Positions 1 to 7,388 of a stretch of 64,000 bases of DNA are shown one piece after another. The position numbers and the translations under genes were made by a program. Source of the stretch: Aliikangiella sp. G2MR2-5 (GTDB taxonomy: Bacteria > Pseudomonadota > Gammaproteobacteria > Enterobacterales > Kangiellaceae). Location: contig NZ_JADPQF010000001.1 in NCBI RefSeq assembly GCF_015687155.1, forward strand, positions 1,240,001-1,304,000, written 5' to 3'. Under the pieces are notes generated by a model. It was not told where the DNA came from. It searched no databases and worked only from the letters and a program-made list of their open reading frames with translations. Numbering within the stretch: the first letter of the stretch is position 1; each line of letters begins with the position of its first letter.

Positions 1-439
1 TTGCGTAAGCCTTAAGCTCATCACTCTCTTTGTAGGCAGGCTCTTTCGGGTATTCGACTTCAACAACAAAGGGTGGCTGTTTACTAATCCACTTTTTAAT
101 TCTGAAGCGTTGCAATCCTTCCGCGATGAACTGAATTTTACCTGAAGACAAAACAGGATGATGTATTTTAACCAAGGTGCCAACTTTGAAGAACTCTTCC
201 GGTTTTGCGTCTTCAGCAGAGGGGTTTCTTACCAGCACCAACCCCGTTGTATCCTTATAATCATCACTAATAACATCTATCGTCTCCCGCCAGTTATCCT
301 CATTCATTAGTATCGGTAGCGTCTGAGGAGGGAAAAATGGTCTCTCGCTAATTGGAAGTAAGCAAATTCTGGTGGGCAAATAGTCAGCTTTTTTATCACT
401 GTTACGTATCTTCGAAATCTGTTTTTCGTGGTTTTCCAT
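1..439 (-). CDS. Lon-family ATP-dependent protease, N-terminal part (runs off the window)
   Basis: Translating the minus strand from the ATG at 439 gives 146 open codons to the window edge. The product has the N-terminal substrate-binding domain of Lon, with a PTRICLLPISERPFFPPQ-like opening strand, the segment FKVGTLVKIHHPVL, and GKIQFIAEGLQRFRI. The wording RPFFPPQTLP resembles, from memory, the second, longer Lon paralogue of Pseudomonas rather than the main Lon. The AAA+ and Ser-Lys protease domains would lie to the left of base 1 and are not seen. An AGGA ribosome-binding site sits 9 nt before the ATG. Which Lon subtype this is remains uncertain. Confidence 0.85.
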   Translation of the reverse strand, partial: MENHEKQISKIRNSDKKADYLPTRICLLPISERPFFPPQTLPILMNEDNWRETIDVISDDYKDTTGLVLVRNPSAEDAKPEEFFKVGTLVKIHHPVLSSGKIQFIAEGLQRFRIKKWISKQPPFVVEVEYPKEPAYKESDELKAYA

Positions 440-768
440 AGAGTTATTTCCTGTCGGAAGATTCAGCTTTATTATAGCAATTAAGATGCCGTTTCCGTTA
501 ATTCAAGCAGCGGTTACCTTATAAACTTGTTAAATAGATAGCATGCTGTTTATATTGATTATTTTAATAATAAGTTTAATTTAATTATAAAAATGCCGAT
601 ATATTAACTAGAGATGATCGAATTTATATTGCTGTATATCAAGTTCGATTTTCCGCCAAACAAAACTCAGGAGCAAGACAAGCCCTTTAATTTGGCAGCT
701 TGTGGAACAATTAAGATTTCAGCGGAGTAGTTTCAGGAAATTTATAAACTTTAAAAGGGAGCTATTAA
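440..768. other. Divergent intergenic region between the lon-like gene and the 90-aa ORF
   Basis: Apart from the lon-side promoter, this region holds a strongly AT-rich block at about 530-620. The rightward gene has a good GGGAG ribosome-binding site just before its ATG at 769. I see no RNA gene, no strong inverted repeat and no further ORF. Confidence 0.4.
471..479 (-). promoter_or_regulatory. Extended -10 promoter of the lon-like gene
   Basis: Reading the minus strand, TGCTATAAT gives a perfect -10 hexamer with a TGN extension. It ends about 31 nt before the ATG at 439, leaving a short leader. No convincing -35 is present, as expected for an extended -10. This is a motif call only. Confidence 0.5.
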
Positions 769-1041
769 ATGATCAATATCGCCGATATATCAAAACCGAG
801 CGTCAGCACAAAAGGCGGGAGTCCATCTCGCAAGGCTGATGCTTCAAATAAGTTAGAAAAGACAGAGCCGATTGATGCAACGCGGAAAGTTAATGAGTCA
901 ACCAGACGCTCCAGGAAAGAAAATAAGCAGGAAGCCGTTAAAAAGAAATCCGATGCCCAAGGTGTTGAAGGGGGAAAACGAACAACTTCAAATGGTAATG
1001 ATAATGATGACTTTGATGGCCACATTGATGTCAAGGTATAG
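769..1041 (+). CDS. Small hydrophilic low-complexity protein, unknown function
   Basis: This 90-residue protein is rich in Lys, Arg, Ser, Asp and Asn, has no hydrophobic segment and is probably disordered. A good GGGAG ribosome-binding site precedes the ATG, which favours a real gene. It ends in an acidic stretch followed by HIDVKV. The 108-aa protein at 4982 has the same character and ends SVDIYV, so the two may belong to one class of small proteins with a conserved C-terminal tail. I do not recognise the family. A longer reading frame on the opposite strand (765-1097) looks like a shadow. Confidence 0.5.
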   Translation: MINIADISKPSVSTKGGSPSRKADASNKLEKTEPIDATRKVNESTRRSRKENKQEAVKKKSDAQGVEGGKRTTSNGNDNDDFDGHIDVKV

Positions 1042-1096
1042 ATATAAGATGTTGTCAGCATACCTTCAAACGCACAATCAAAGTGTCTACTAGCCA

Positions 1097-1498
1097 ATGA
1101 AATCAGGCCCGCAAACAGTCTATTTACTAAAGCTTGTAGCCAGGACCTTAGGAGGGCTTGTCATCGCTTTATTTTTATTTTTAGGGAGCGCAACACTGCT
1201 ATCTCAAGATATCCCAGAAAGCAAATCATTAGAAAATACAGCGGTTGTAGTCGTATTACTATCTACTGCATTCAATATTGTTTATGCTTTTTATCATCCT
1301 TTAAAAGGCGGAGTATTATTGTGTATTCTAACGATACCTTGTGCCATAGTGTTTAATGCATTCTACCTGTCTCATCTGGTTTTAACCGCCAGGGAAGTTG
1401 GCTATCACTCTTTTTGGTCTGTAATAACTGCAATGGTTCTCGTTCTAGGCATTGTTTTCATTATAATCAGTCAGCTTGAAACCGACAAACACACCTAA
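1097..1498 (+). CDS. Four-helix integral membrane protein, unknown function
   Basis: The 133-residue product has four hydrophobic stretches at about 15-36, 47-66, 71-95 and 105-126. They are joined by short loops, with a short charged C-terminus. There is no signal peptide cleavage site and no catalytic motif, and I do not recognise the family. The start lies 55 bp after the preceding small gene on the same strand and lacks a clear ribosome-binding site, so the exact start is uncertain. Composition and hydrophobic pattern support a real inner-membrane protein. Confidence 0.6.
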   Translation: MKSGPQTVYLLKLVARTLGGLVIALFLFLGSATLLSQDIPESKSLENTAVVVVLLSTAFNIVYAFYHPLKGGVLLCILTIPCAIVFNAFYLSHLVLTAREVGYHSFWSVITAMVLVLGIVFIIISQLETDKHT

Positions 1499-1545
1499 GC
1501 GCAAATCATTAACTAATGCGACCTCGCCTGGATAAGCAAGGGCTC

Positions 1546-1554
1546 TGATATAAT
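1546..1554 (+). promoter_or_regulatory. Extended -10 promoter for the nuclease-fold/yoaA/tsaB operon
   Basis: The motif TGATATAAT is a consensus -10 with TGN extension. It lies about 92 bp before the ATG at 1647 and would give a leader of roughly 85 nt. No good -35 is seen. It is the only strong promoter motif before the three-gene cluster at 1647-4878. Confidence 0.45.
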
Positions 1555-1646
1555 TTGGATTTTTTATAAAGGAAATTTGAGCCTTTACACTGTAATCGTT
1601 AGAATGCGTAAATCAATTAACTCATAGCCATCAGACAAATAACTTC

Positions 1647-2153
1647 ATGAGCTCCCAAAACGATCAGGCTGACGTTACTCAAACTAAACAGTCAAAAGCT
1701 CCTACATCAGCATATAAAATCGGGCTGATAATGGAACAGACCAGGCTGGTGGCAGCAGATTATCGTAATACGACTGGTAACGCTCTCCCGGTGACAGCTG
1801 AGTTAGCACGATTTGATGCGGTTGATAAACTGCATTTAAAGAAGGTAAGTCAGGACGAAGGGGTTGACGCGCTTGATCCTGAAGATGCCAATGTGCGCTA
1901 TCAAATTAAAGGAAGAGTGATTTTTAAAGGCGGCAAGGCGCGGCAAAAATTAGGACAACTAAATCTTGAGTCGGATTGGAACCAATTACTAATGGTCATC
2001 TATGATGCTGATTATCAACCCAGTGAAATCTATAAAATTGACAGAAAAATAATTGAGCAGGAACTGGAAAATACTCAAAAGGATAAACGAGGCTCAATGA
2101 CTGTTGCAAAGTATAAGGCTATTGGGGCTTTAGTATGGGCCGCTGACTCTTGA
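1647..2153 (+). CDS. Putative PD-(D/E)XK nuclease-fold protein coupled to YoaA
   Basis: This 168-residue soluble protein begins with a polar tail of about 20 residues. A helix at about 28-62 contains Glu52, followed by GVDAL (72-76) and the strand YQIKGR (85-90). An Asp in a turn followed by a strand with Q-x-K is the core pattern of PD-(D/E)XK endonuclease folds; here the candidates are Asp74, Gln86 and Lys88. The rest (KLGQLNLESDW, then LLMVIYDADYQPSEIYKI) fits a family I recall as restriction-endonuclease-like, possibly DUF6998. The stop codon overlaps the TTG start of the helicase gene by 4 bp, so the two are translationally coupled. The nuclease fold is read from motifs; activity and function are unknown. 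Confidence 0.65.
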   Translation: MSSQNDQADVTQTKQSKAPTSAYKIGLIMEQTRLVAADYRNTTGNALPVTAELARFDAVDKLHLKKVSQDEGVDALDPEDANVRYQIKGRVIFKGGKARQKLGQLNLESDWNQLLMVIYDADYQPSEIYKIDRKIIEQELENTQKDKRGSMTVAKYKAIGALVWAADS

Positions 2154-4141
2154 AAATAACACAAAATCAGGTCGACGAGATTCTTGGAGATCATGGCCCA
2201 CTTGCTGAAAACAATCCAAATTTTAAGGCTCGTCCCGAACAGCAGGAGATGGCCAGGGCGATAAATAAAGCAATTCAAAACTCTGACAACTTGCTGGTAG
2301 AGGCCGGCACCGGAGTGGGAAAAACCTTCGCTTACCTTGTCCCTGCGGTATTATCGGAAAGGCAGATCGTAGTATCTACTGGAACAAAAAATTTACAAGA
2401 TCAACTCTTCAAGCGAGATCTTCCGGCTGTCCTAAAAATGCTTGGAAAATCTCCCTTGATCGCCCAGCTTAAAGGTAGAAATAATTACCTGTGTGAATAC
2501 CGGTTGGAAAATACACTTGCGGCCGGCCGGCTGCCAGATCCTAAAGCGGTTAAGCACCTTAATCTGGTTAATAATTGGCGAGAGAAGACTTTGACAGGTG
2601 ATCTAGCTGAACTATCACCACTACCGGAAGACTCAGCGGTGATTCCATTTGTAACCAGTACCACTGATAACTGCCTGGGTCAGGATTGCCCCTTTATCGA
2701 AAAGTGTTTTCTGGCGGCTGCGAGAGAAAGAGCAAGAAAAGCTAAAATACTGGTGGTTAATCACCACCTGCTGTTAGCAGATCTTGTGTTAAAGGAAGAT
2801 GGTTTTGGGGAGTTACTGCCAGATACAGATGTATTTGTAGTGGATGAAGCTCACCACCTCGTGAAAACGGCCTATCAATTCTATGGCGACTCGGTTAGCA
2901 GCCGTCAGATTACCGAACTTTGCCGAGAGTTAGAACTTGAGTACAGAACCCAGGTTACCGATTGCCGCGATCTAATGCTTGACGCTCAGCGGCTTGCCAA
3001 GGAAGTTAAAGAGTTTCGCCTGGCACTGCCAGAATATGATGTTAAGGAAGATTGGAAACCTGACTCTAAACTACTAGACGCTACGCAAGAATTATATCAT
3101 AAAGTCAATAGATTATTTGATGTTGTTAAAGTTAATTCGAACAGGACAAAGGTATTGGAATCCTGTTTTGAGCGGATAGTATCAATTAAAAACGCATTGA
3201 CTTACTTCCTAGGAACCCAGATGAGTTCTTCCGGCAATGAAGACAGGTTACTCGGCAGAATAAACTGGTACGAGACAATGAAAAGTGGCTTTCGTCTTCA
3301 TAGTACACCAATAGATGTAGACAACCTGTTTCAAAACAGCAGAAGCCGATACGCCAACTCGAGTTGGATAATGACTTCCGCCACTCTGAGTGTTAACAAG
3401 TCATTTGACCACTATATTGAAGCGCTTGGATGGGGAGATATTGCTACTCTGGAGCTAGCTTCCTGTTTCGATTACCCCGAACAGTCTCTGTTTTATGTAC
3501 CTCGCTATCTACCTGCCGCCGGAAATAGAAACCGAAGTGCAGAATTGATTGAGCGTCTTTACCCGATGATTGAAAAAGCAGGCGGTAGGACTTTTGTGCT
3601 TTTTACCAGTCACAGAGCGCTAAAAGAAGGGGCGGAAAAGCTTAAACAACTCGAAGGTTTTAATCTACTGGTACAAGGTGAAGCAAGTAAACAGGCCTTA
3701 CTGGATAAGTTTTTAAGGACAAAAAATAGTGTTCTTCTGGCAACAGGCAGCTTCTGGGAAGGTGTTGACGTAAGTGGAGACGATCTGATTCTTGTAATTA
3801 TAGACAAGCTCCCATTTGCACCGCCAGACGACCCAGTACTAAACGCTAAAATCAGAAGAGCGAGGAAAAATGGTGAAAATCCATTCATGTCGTTACAAAT
3901 CCCCGATGCTGTACTCAGCTTAAAACAAGGTGTTGGCCGCCTGATTCGGAGTGTTAAAGACCGAGGAGTTGTTTGCGTCTGCGACCCAAGACTGGTTACT
4001 CGTCACTATGGTGAAATATTCATAAATAGCCTACCTGAGATGCGCAGAACTCGAGATGAGCAATTGGTTGCAGAGTTTTTGGCTGATATAATCGCGCCTA
4101 TTGACGTGAGTAAAAACATTCCACAAGAAGAAAAAGCCTGA
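2150..4141 (+). CDS. yoaA: ATP-dependent DNA helicase YoaA (DinG/XPD-like)
   Basis: This is a superfamily 2, XPD-like iron-sulphur 5'-3' DNA helicase of 663 residues, close to the length I recall for E. coli YoaA. Walker A is AGTGVGKT (52-59), and motif II is VDEAHH with DEAH at 232-235. Four cysteines placed as in Fe-S helicases are Cys115, 175, 180 and 186. Motif V-VI features GSFWEGVDVSGD and QGVGRLIRS are near the C-terminus. I choose YoaA over DinG because tsaB follows immediately, as in enterobacteria. In E. coli, YoaA works with HolC in repair of stalled forks. The TTG start overlaps the upstream gene by 4 bp, and the TGA overlaps the next ATG by 1 bp. Confidence 0.92.
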   Translation: MKITQNQVDEILGDHGPLAENNPNFKARPEQQEMARAINKAIQNSDNLLVEAGTGVGKTFAYLVPAVLSERQIVVSTGTKNLQDQLFKRDLPAVLKMLGKSPLIAQLKGRNNYLCEYRLENTLAAGRLPDPKAVKHLNLVNNWREKTLTGDLAELSPLPEDSAVIPFVTSTTDNCLGQDCPFIEKCFLAAARERARKAKILVVNHHLLLADLVLKEDGFGELLPDTDVFVVDEAHHLVKTAYQFYGDSVSSRQITELCRELELEYRTQVTDCRDLMLDAQRLAKEVKEFRLALPEYDVKEDWKPDSKLLDATQELYHKVNRLFDVVKVNSNRTKVLESCFERIVSIKNALTYFLGTQMSSSGNEDRLLGRINWYETMKSGFRLHSTPIDVDNLFQNSRSRYANSSWIMTSATLSVNKSFDHYIEALGWGDIATLELASCFDYPEQSLFYVPRYLPAAGNRNRSAELIERLYPMIEKAGGRTFVLFTSHRALKEGAEKLKQLEGFNLLVQGEASKQALLDKFLRTKNSVLLATGSFWEGVDVSGDDLILVIIDKLPFAPPDDPVLNAKIRRARKNGENPFMSLQIPDAVLSLKQGVGRLIRSVKDRGVVCVCDPRLVTRHYGEIFINSLPEMRRTRDEQLVAEFLADIIAPIDVSKNIPQEEKA

Positions 4142-4878
4142 TGACACGAATTCTTGCCCTCGATGCTTCAACTGAAGCCTGCTCTGTAGCTCTCTATAAT
4201 AGGGGAGAGGTTACTGAGTTCTATAAGTTAGCGCCAAGAGAGCACGCGAAACTGCTTCTCCCCCGGGTTGAGATGTTATTAGCTGACTCAGGACTTACTT
4301 TGACTCAACTAGATGCGATTGCCTGCAATCTTGGGCCCGGGGCGTTTACTGGTATTCGCATTGCAGTGGCGGTCGCACAAGGACTGGCGTTTGGCGCTCA
4401 GCTGCCAACTATAGGAATATCGAGCCTCGAAAATATGGCCTATACAGGTTTTTCTCAAGCGTCTGTCAGTTCAAATACCGGACAGAACTCAAACAAGCAC
4501 TGGATATGCGCGATTGACGCCAGAATGAATGAAATTTATATGGCAGCATATAGCGTCTCAACTGAGGGAAAGGCTAACTGCATATTCGAGCCTTGCGTCA
4601 TTTCCCCTGAAGCCGTGGACTGGTCTAAAATTGGTAATCAGGAAAGTCGAGCCCGGTTTAACTTAATCGGGAGTGGATGGCAGGCCTACCAAGACCAGCT
4701 TTTTTCGGACGAAAGTGGATTAACCCCATCTTTTCTTTTCGCTGACGGTTATCCAAGAGCAAAACATAGTCTGCAGCTTGCTGTAAAGCGCTTTAATGCC
4801 AATGAAGTATCGCAGCCGAACGAACTTCAGCCTGTCTATCTGCGAAATAATGTCGCCAAGAAAAAGGCGACTGCGTGA
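4141..4878 (+). CDS. tsaB: tRNA threonylcarbamoyladenosine biosynthesis protein TsaB
   Basis: TsaB is the scaffold partner of TsaD in making the t6A37 modification of ANN-decoding tRNAs. The 245-residue product has the ASKHA-fold opening ILALDASTEACSVAL. It also has LGPGAFTGIRIAVAVAQGLA, the segment typical of TsaB that contacts TsaD, and GISSLENMA. It is the third gene of the operon, with a 1-bp overlap with yoaA. A central stretch rich in Ser, Asn and Gln (about 105-115) looks like a loop insertion. The family assignment is secure. Confidence 0.95.
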   Translation: MTRILALDASTEACSVALYNRGEVTEFYKLAPREHAKLLLPRVEMLLADSGLTLTQLDAIACNLGPGAFTGIRIAVAVAQGLAFGAQLPTIGISSLENMAYTGFSQASVSSNTGQNSNKHWICAIDARMNEIYMAAYSVSTEGKANCIFEPCVISPEAVDWSKIGNQESRARFNLIGSGWQAYQDQLFSDESGLTPSFLFADGYPRAKHSLQLAVKRFNANEVSQPNELQPVYLRNNVAKKKATA

Positions 4879-4954
4879 AGTAGGTCAAGGTTTTGATTAG
4901 CAACTATATTAATTGGTGAATATAGGTTTTTAATGATTACCTCAAGATTTAAGC

Positions 4955-4960
4955 TATACT
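4955..4960 (+). promoter_or_regulatory. Putative -10 element (TATACT) before the 108-aa gene
   Basis: TATACT lies 21 bp upstream of the ATG at 4982, with a poor -35 (AT-rich) about 17 bp further upstream. Spacing to the start would allow a very short leader containing the GAGG ribosome-binding site. Confidence 0.3.
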
Positions 4961-4981
4961 GTTTTTTCTGTTGAGGTATTC

Positions 4982-5308
4982 ATGAACTTAATTGACCCCT
5001 TATTTAATTCCAGTCTCGGGTATCCCAAGCCAAGGCAAACGCGCGAGGACTCACCGCGCACCGAAAACGGACCTCGTACCGATAGCCCTCAGCAAACTTT
5101 CAAACTTAGAAATGAGGCCAATCCTGTTCGTGTTATAAGAGTCGCAAAGAATGGGGTAGAGGTTTCTGAATTTGGTAATCGTACCAACGACACATTATCA
5201 ACGCCATTAGCCAGGCGTAATTCTCCTTCTAATCAGTACCAGCAAACCGAAGAGCTGTTGCGAAAGGAGGCTTTGTCGAATGTTTTTTCAGTCGATATAT
5301 ATGTTTAA
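4982..5308 (+). CDS. Small polar protein, unknown function
   Basis: This 108-residue protein has no membrane segment and is rich in Arg, Asn, Ser, Thr and Pro. The only ordered-looking part is PVRVIRVAKNGVEVSEFG (about 50-67), which could form a beta hairpin. The last residues are SVDIYV. A GAGG ribosome-binding site lies just before the ATG. Compare the 90-aa protein at 769, which is similarly polar and ends in a related tail. I do not recognise the family. Its position just downstream of tsaB may be incidental, since it seems to have its own promoter. Confidence 0.55.
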   Translation: MNLIDPLFNSSLGYPKPRQTREDSPRTENGPRTDSPQQTFKLRNEANPVRVIRVAKNGVEVSEFGNRTNDTLSTPLARRNSPSNQYQQTEELLRKEALSNVFSVDIYV

Positions 5309-5565
5309 ACCCGAGTTACAGCTTTCGAGTACTTTAATTGATGCTGTTTACATAATTGCTCTTACGCATGAATTTTTAATTAAGACTACTGGATTATTAG
5401 GTTAGTTTTCATCATAATACGCCACCTTAATGCAAGTAGGGTTATCGGCGATAACAACAACTTCAAAAAGCGCCAGAGTTTATTCAAAAACACTTTGCCT
5501 CCAGGGCCTGACCGCTACTTGGAAATGCGACAGTAATTCACAGAAAATCAATAGCTTACCTAATA

Positions 5566-6957
5566 ATGACACAAGAACATTTTGACCTGATTATTATCGG
5601 CTCCGGACCTGCCGGTGAAAGTGCTGCAATAAATGCAAGAAAACATGGATTGTCTGTAGCCATAGTGGACGCGAGACAAATTGTTGGAGGAAACTGTACT
5701 CATCAGGGCACTATCCCTTCAAAAACGTTGCGTCACTCGGTTCACTCAATGATGAAGTTCAATCGTAATCCGCTTTTTCGTGCAATCAGTGAACCGAAGC
5801 AGTTGACCTTCAAACAAGTTATGCAGTCCGTGGAAGATGTTATCAAAAAGCAGGTGCAGATGCGAAGCCGCTTCTATAGTCGAAATGATGTCAGACTGTT
5901 TCATGGTTTTGCCCAGTTCCATGATAAAAATACCATTGTAGTGAAAAGAGAAGAAGATTCGGATCTTATTCTGACTGCTGAGAGATTCATAATTGCCACA
6001 GGATCCAGACCTTATCGTCCAACCAATGTTGACTTCAAGCATCCTCGAGTATTTGATTCAGACAAGATACTTAAGTTAATCGATACACCGAAGAGAGTCA
6101 TTATTTACGGTGCTGGAGTCATCGGCAGCGAATACGCTTCAATTTTTAACGGGCTAGGTTGTAAGGTCGATCTGGTCAATCCTGGTGAACGACTACTAAG
6201 TTATATGGACGATGAAATTTCCGACGCCCTGAGTTATCACTTGAGAAGCCTGGGTGTGTTAATCCGACATAACGAAAAATTTAAGTCTCTTGAAGCCGAG
6301 GATTCTGGAGTGATCATTAACCTGGAAAGCGGCAAAGTCCTTAAAGGAGACATATTTCTCTGGGCCAACGGCAGGGCAGGGAACACCGAGGGACTCAATT
6401 TGGAGGCCGTTGGACTGGAAGCTAACAGTAGAGGTCAACTGGATGTTGATCAGTACTACCGCACTAGTACTCAGGGCATTTATGCGGTAGGAGATGTAAT
6501 AGGAGCACCTGCTCTGGCAAGTGCTTCATACGACCAGGGACGTTGTGCTTCCTCGAGAATCGTTAATCGAGAACATCCATTACTGATCAAAGATATTCCA
6601 ACCGGTATTTATACAATTCCTGAAATCAGCAGCGTTGGAAAAACTGAAAGTGAGTTAACCGCGTCAAAAGTGCCTTATGAAGTTGGGAAAGCCTACTTCA
6701 AGGATACAGCGAGAGCTCAAATAACCGGAGAAGATACCGGCGTTTTGAAACTGTTATTTCACCGCGAAACACTCGAGTTGTTGGGCATTCATTGTTTTGG
6801 TGACCAGGCAGCAGAAATCTTGCATATCGGTCAGGCCATTATGGCGCAAAAAGAGGGTGGCAATACGATTGAATACTTTGCGACTCATACCTTCAATTAC
6901 CCCACAATGGCTGAAGCTTATCGAGTAGCGGCATTAAACGGCCTGAACCGTTTATAA
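5566..6957 (+). CDS. sthA: Soluble pyridine nucleotide transhydrogenase
   Basis: SthA is a cytosolic FAD flavoprotein that transfers hydride between NADPH and NAD+, balancing the two pools. The 463-residue protein has the FAD Rossmann motif [10 protein letters not shown] (12-21), the NAD(P) motif [11 protein letters not shown] (about 182-192), and a C-terminal dimerisation domain. The active-site segment reads [13 protein letters not shown]. It keeps Cys44 but has Thr where lipoamide dehydrogenases carry the second redox cysteine, which is the SthA signature. It is a single gene with no obvious ribosome-binding site and 257 bp of upstream intergenic sequence. Confidence 0.93.
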   Translation: MTQEHFDLIIIGSGPAGESAAINARKHGLSVAIVDARQIVGGNCTHQGTIPSKTLRHSVHSMMKFNRNPLFRAISEPKQLTFKQVMQSVEDVIKKQVQMRSRFYSRNDVRLFHGFAQFHDKNTIVVKREEDSDLILTAERFIIATGSRPYRPTNVDFKHPRVFDSDKILKLIDTPKRVIIYGAGVIGSEYASIFNGLGCKVDLVNPGERLLSYMDDEISDALSYHLRSLGVLIRHNEKFKSLEAEDSGVIINLESGKVLKGDIFLWANGRAGNTEGLNLEAVGLEANSRGQLDVDQYYRTSTQGIYAVGDVIGAPALASASYDQGRCASSRIVNREHPLLIKDIPTGIYTIPEISSVGKTESELTASKVPYEVGKAYFKDTARAQITGEDTGVLKLLFHRETLELLGIHCFGDQAAEILHIGQAIMAQKEGGNTIEYFATHTFNYPTMAEAYRVAALNGLNRL

Positions 6958-7388
6958 CTTGATAATGAATTTAGAAATATCAGACTTAACTTCAAAGGGA
7001 TCAAAGGTTCCTTTGGAGTGCTTGCTTTAAACTAAAAGCTCATTCCATTAAATCTGTTATATCTGCTGTTCAAAATACAACCATTTTAAACTAAAGGATA
7101 ACACTCTCAATAAGTTATTCCTGTTATCTTATAGCTTTTGTGGATTTATTATTGCCTCAAATAACGTTATAATTCGCGCCAATTCTGATGTTCGATCGGT
7201 AAAATAGCTCAGAAAGTCTATATTTTCGGTCAGATCGACAAGGACACCGACGTTTATCGTCCAAAAATCTCACAATAACAATAATAAAGTAAGAACGTCA
7301 GTCTTAATCTAATATTTAAAGACAATTTACTCGCAGCAATAGCTCGCAGATAAAGTCTTAACTTTCAGATATAACGAGGATTTACAGA
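6958..7388. other. Intergenic region upstream of acnB
   Basis: A perfect TATAAT hexamer lies at 7168-7173 and could be the -10 of acnB, giving a leader of about 210 nt; its -35 is poor. The leader contains an imperfect inverted repeat around 7192-7238 (CGATCGGTAAAATA against TATTTTCGGTCAGATCG), which might fold. I see no ORF, tRNA or strong terminator after sthA; a weak AAAGGTTCCTTT dyad sits near 7004-7015. Confidence 0.35.

Noticed and set aside
872-1093. 73-aa reading frame inside and after the 90-aa gene
   Set aside because: It lies out of frame with a gene that has a good ribosome-binding site, and its composition looks accidental.
765-1097. 110-aa reading frame on the minus strand
   Set aside because: It mirrors the 90-aa gene, has no ribosome-binding site, and is richer in hydrophobic residues only because of the complementary codons.
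2150-4141. Naming the helicase DinG
   Set aside because: Adjacent tsaB and the overall length favour YoaA; the two families are close, so a tree would decide.
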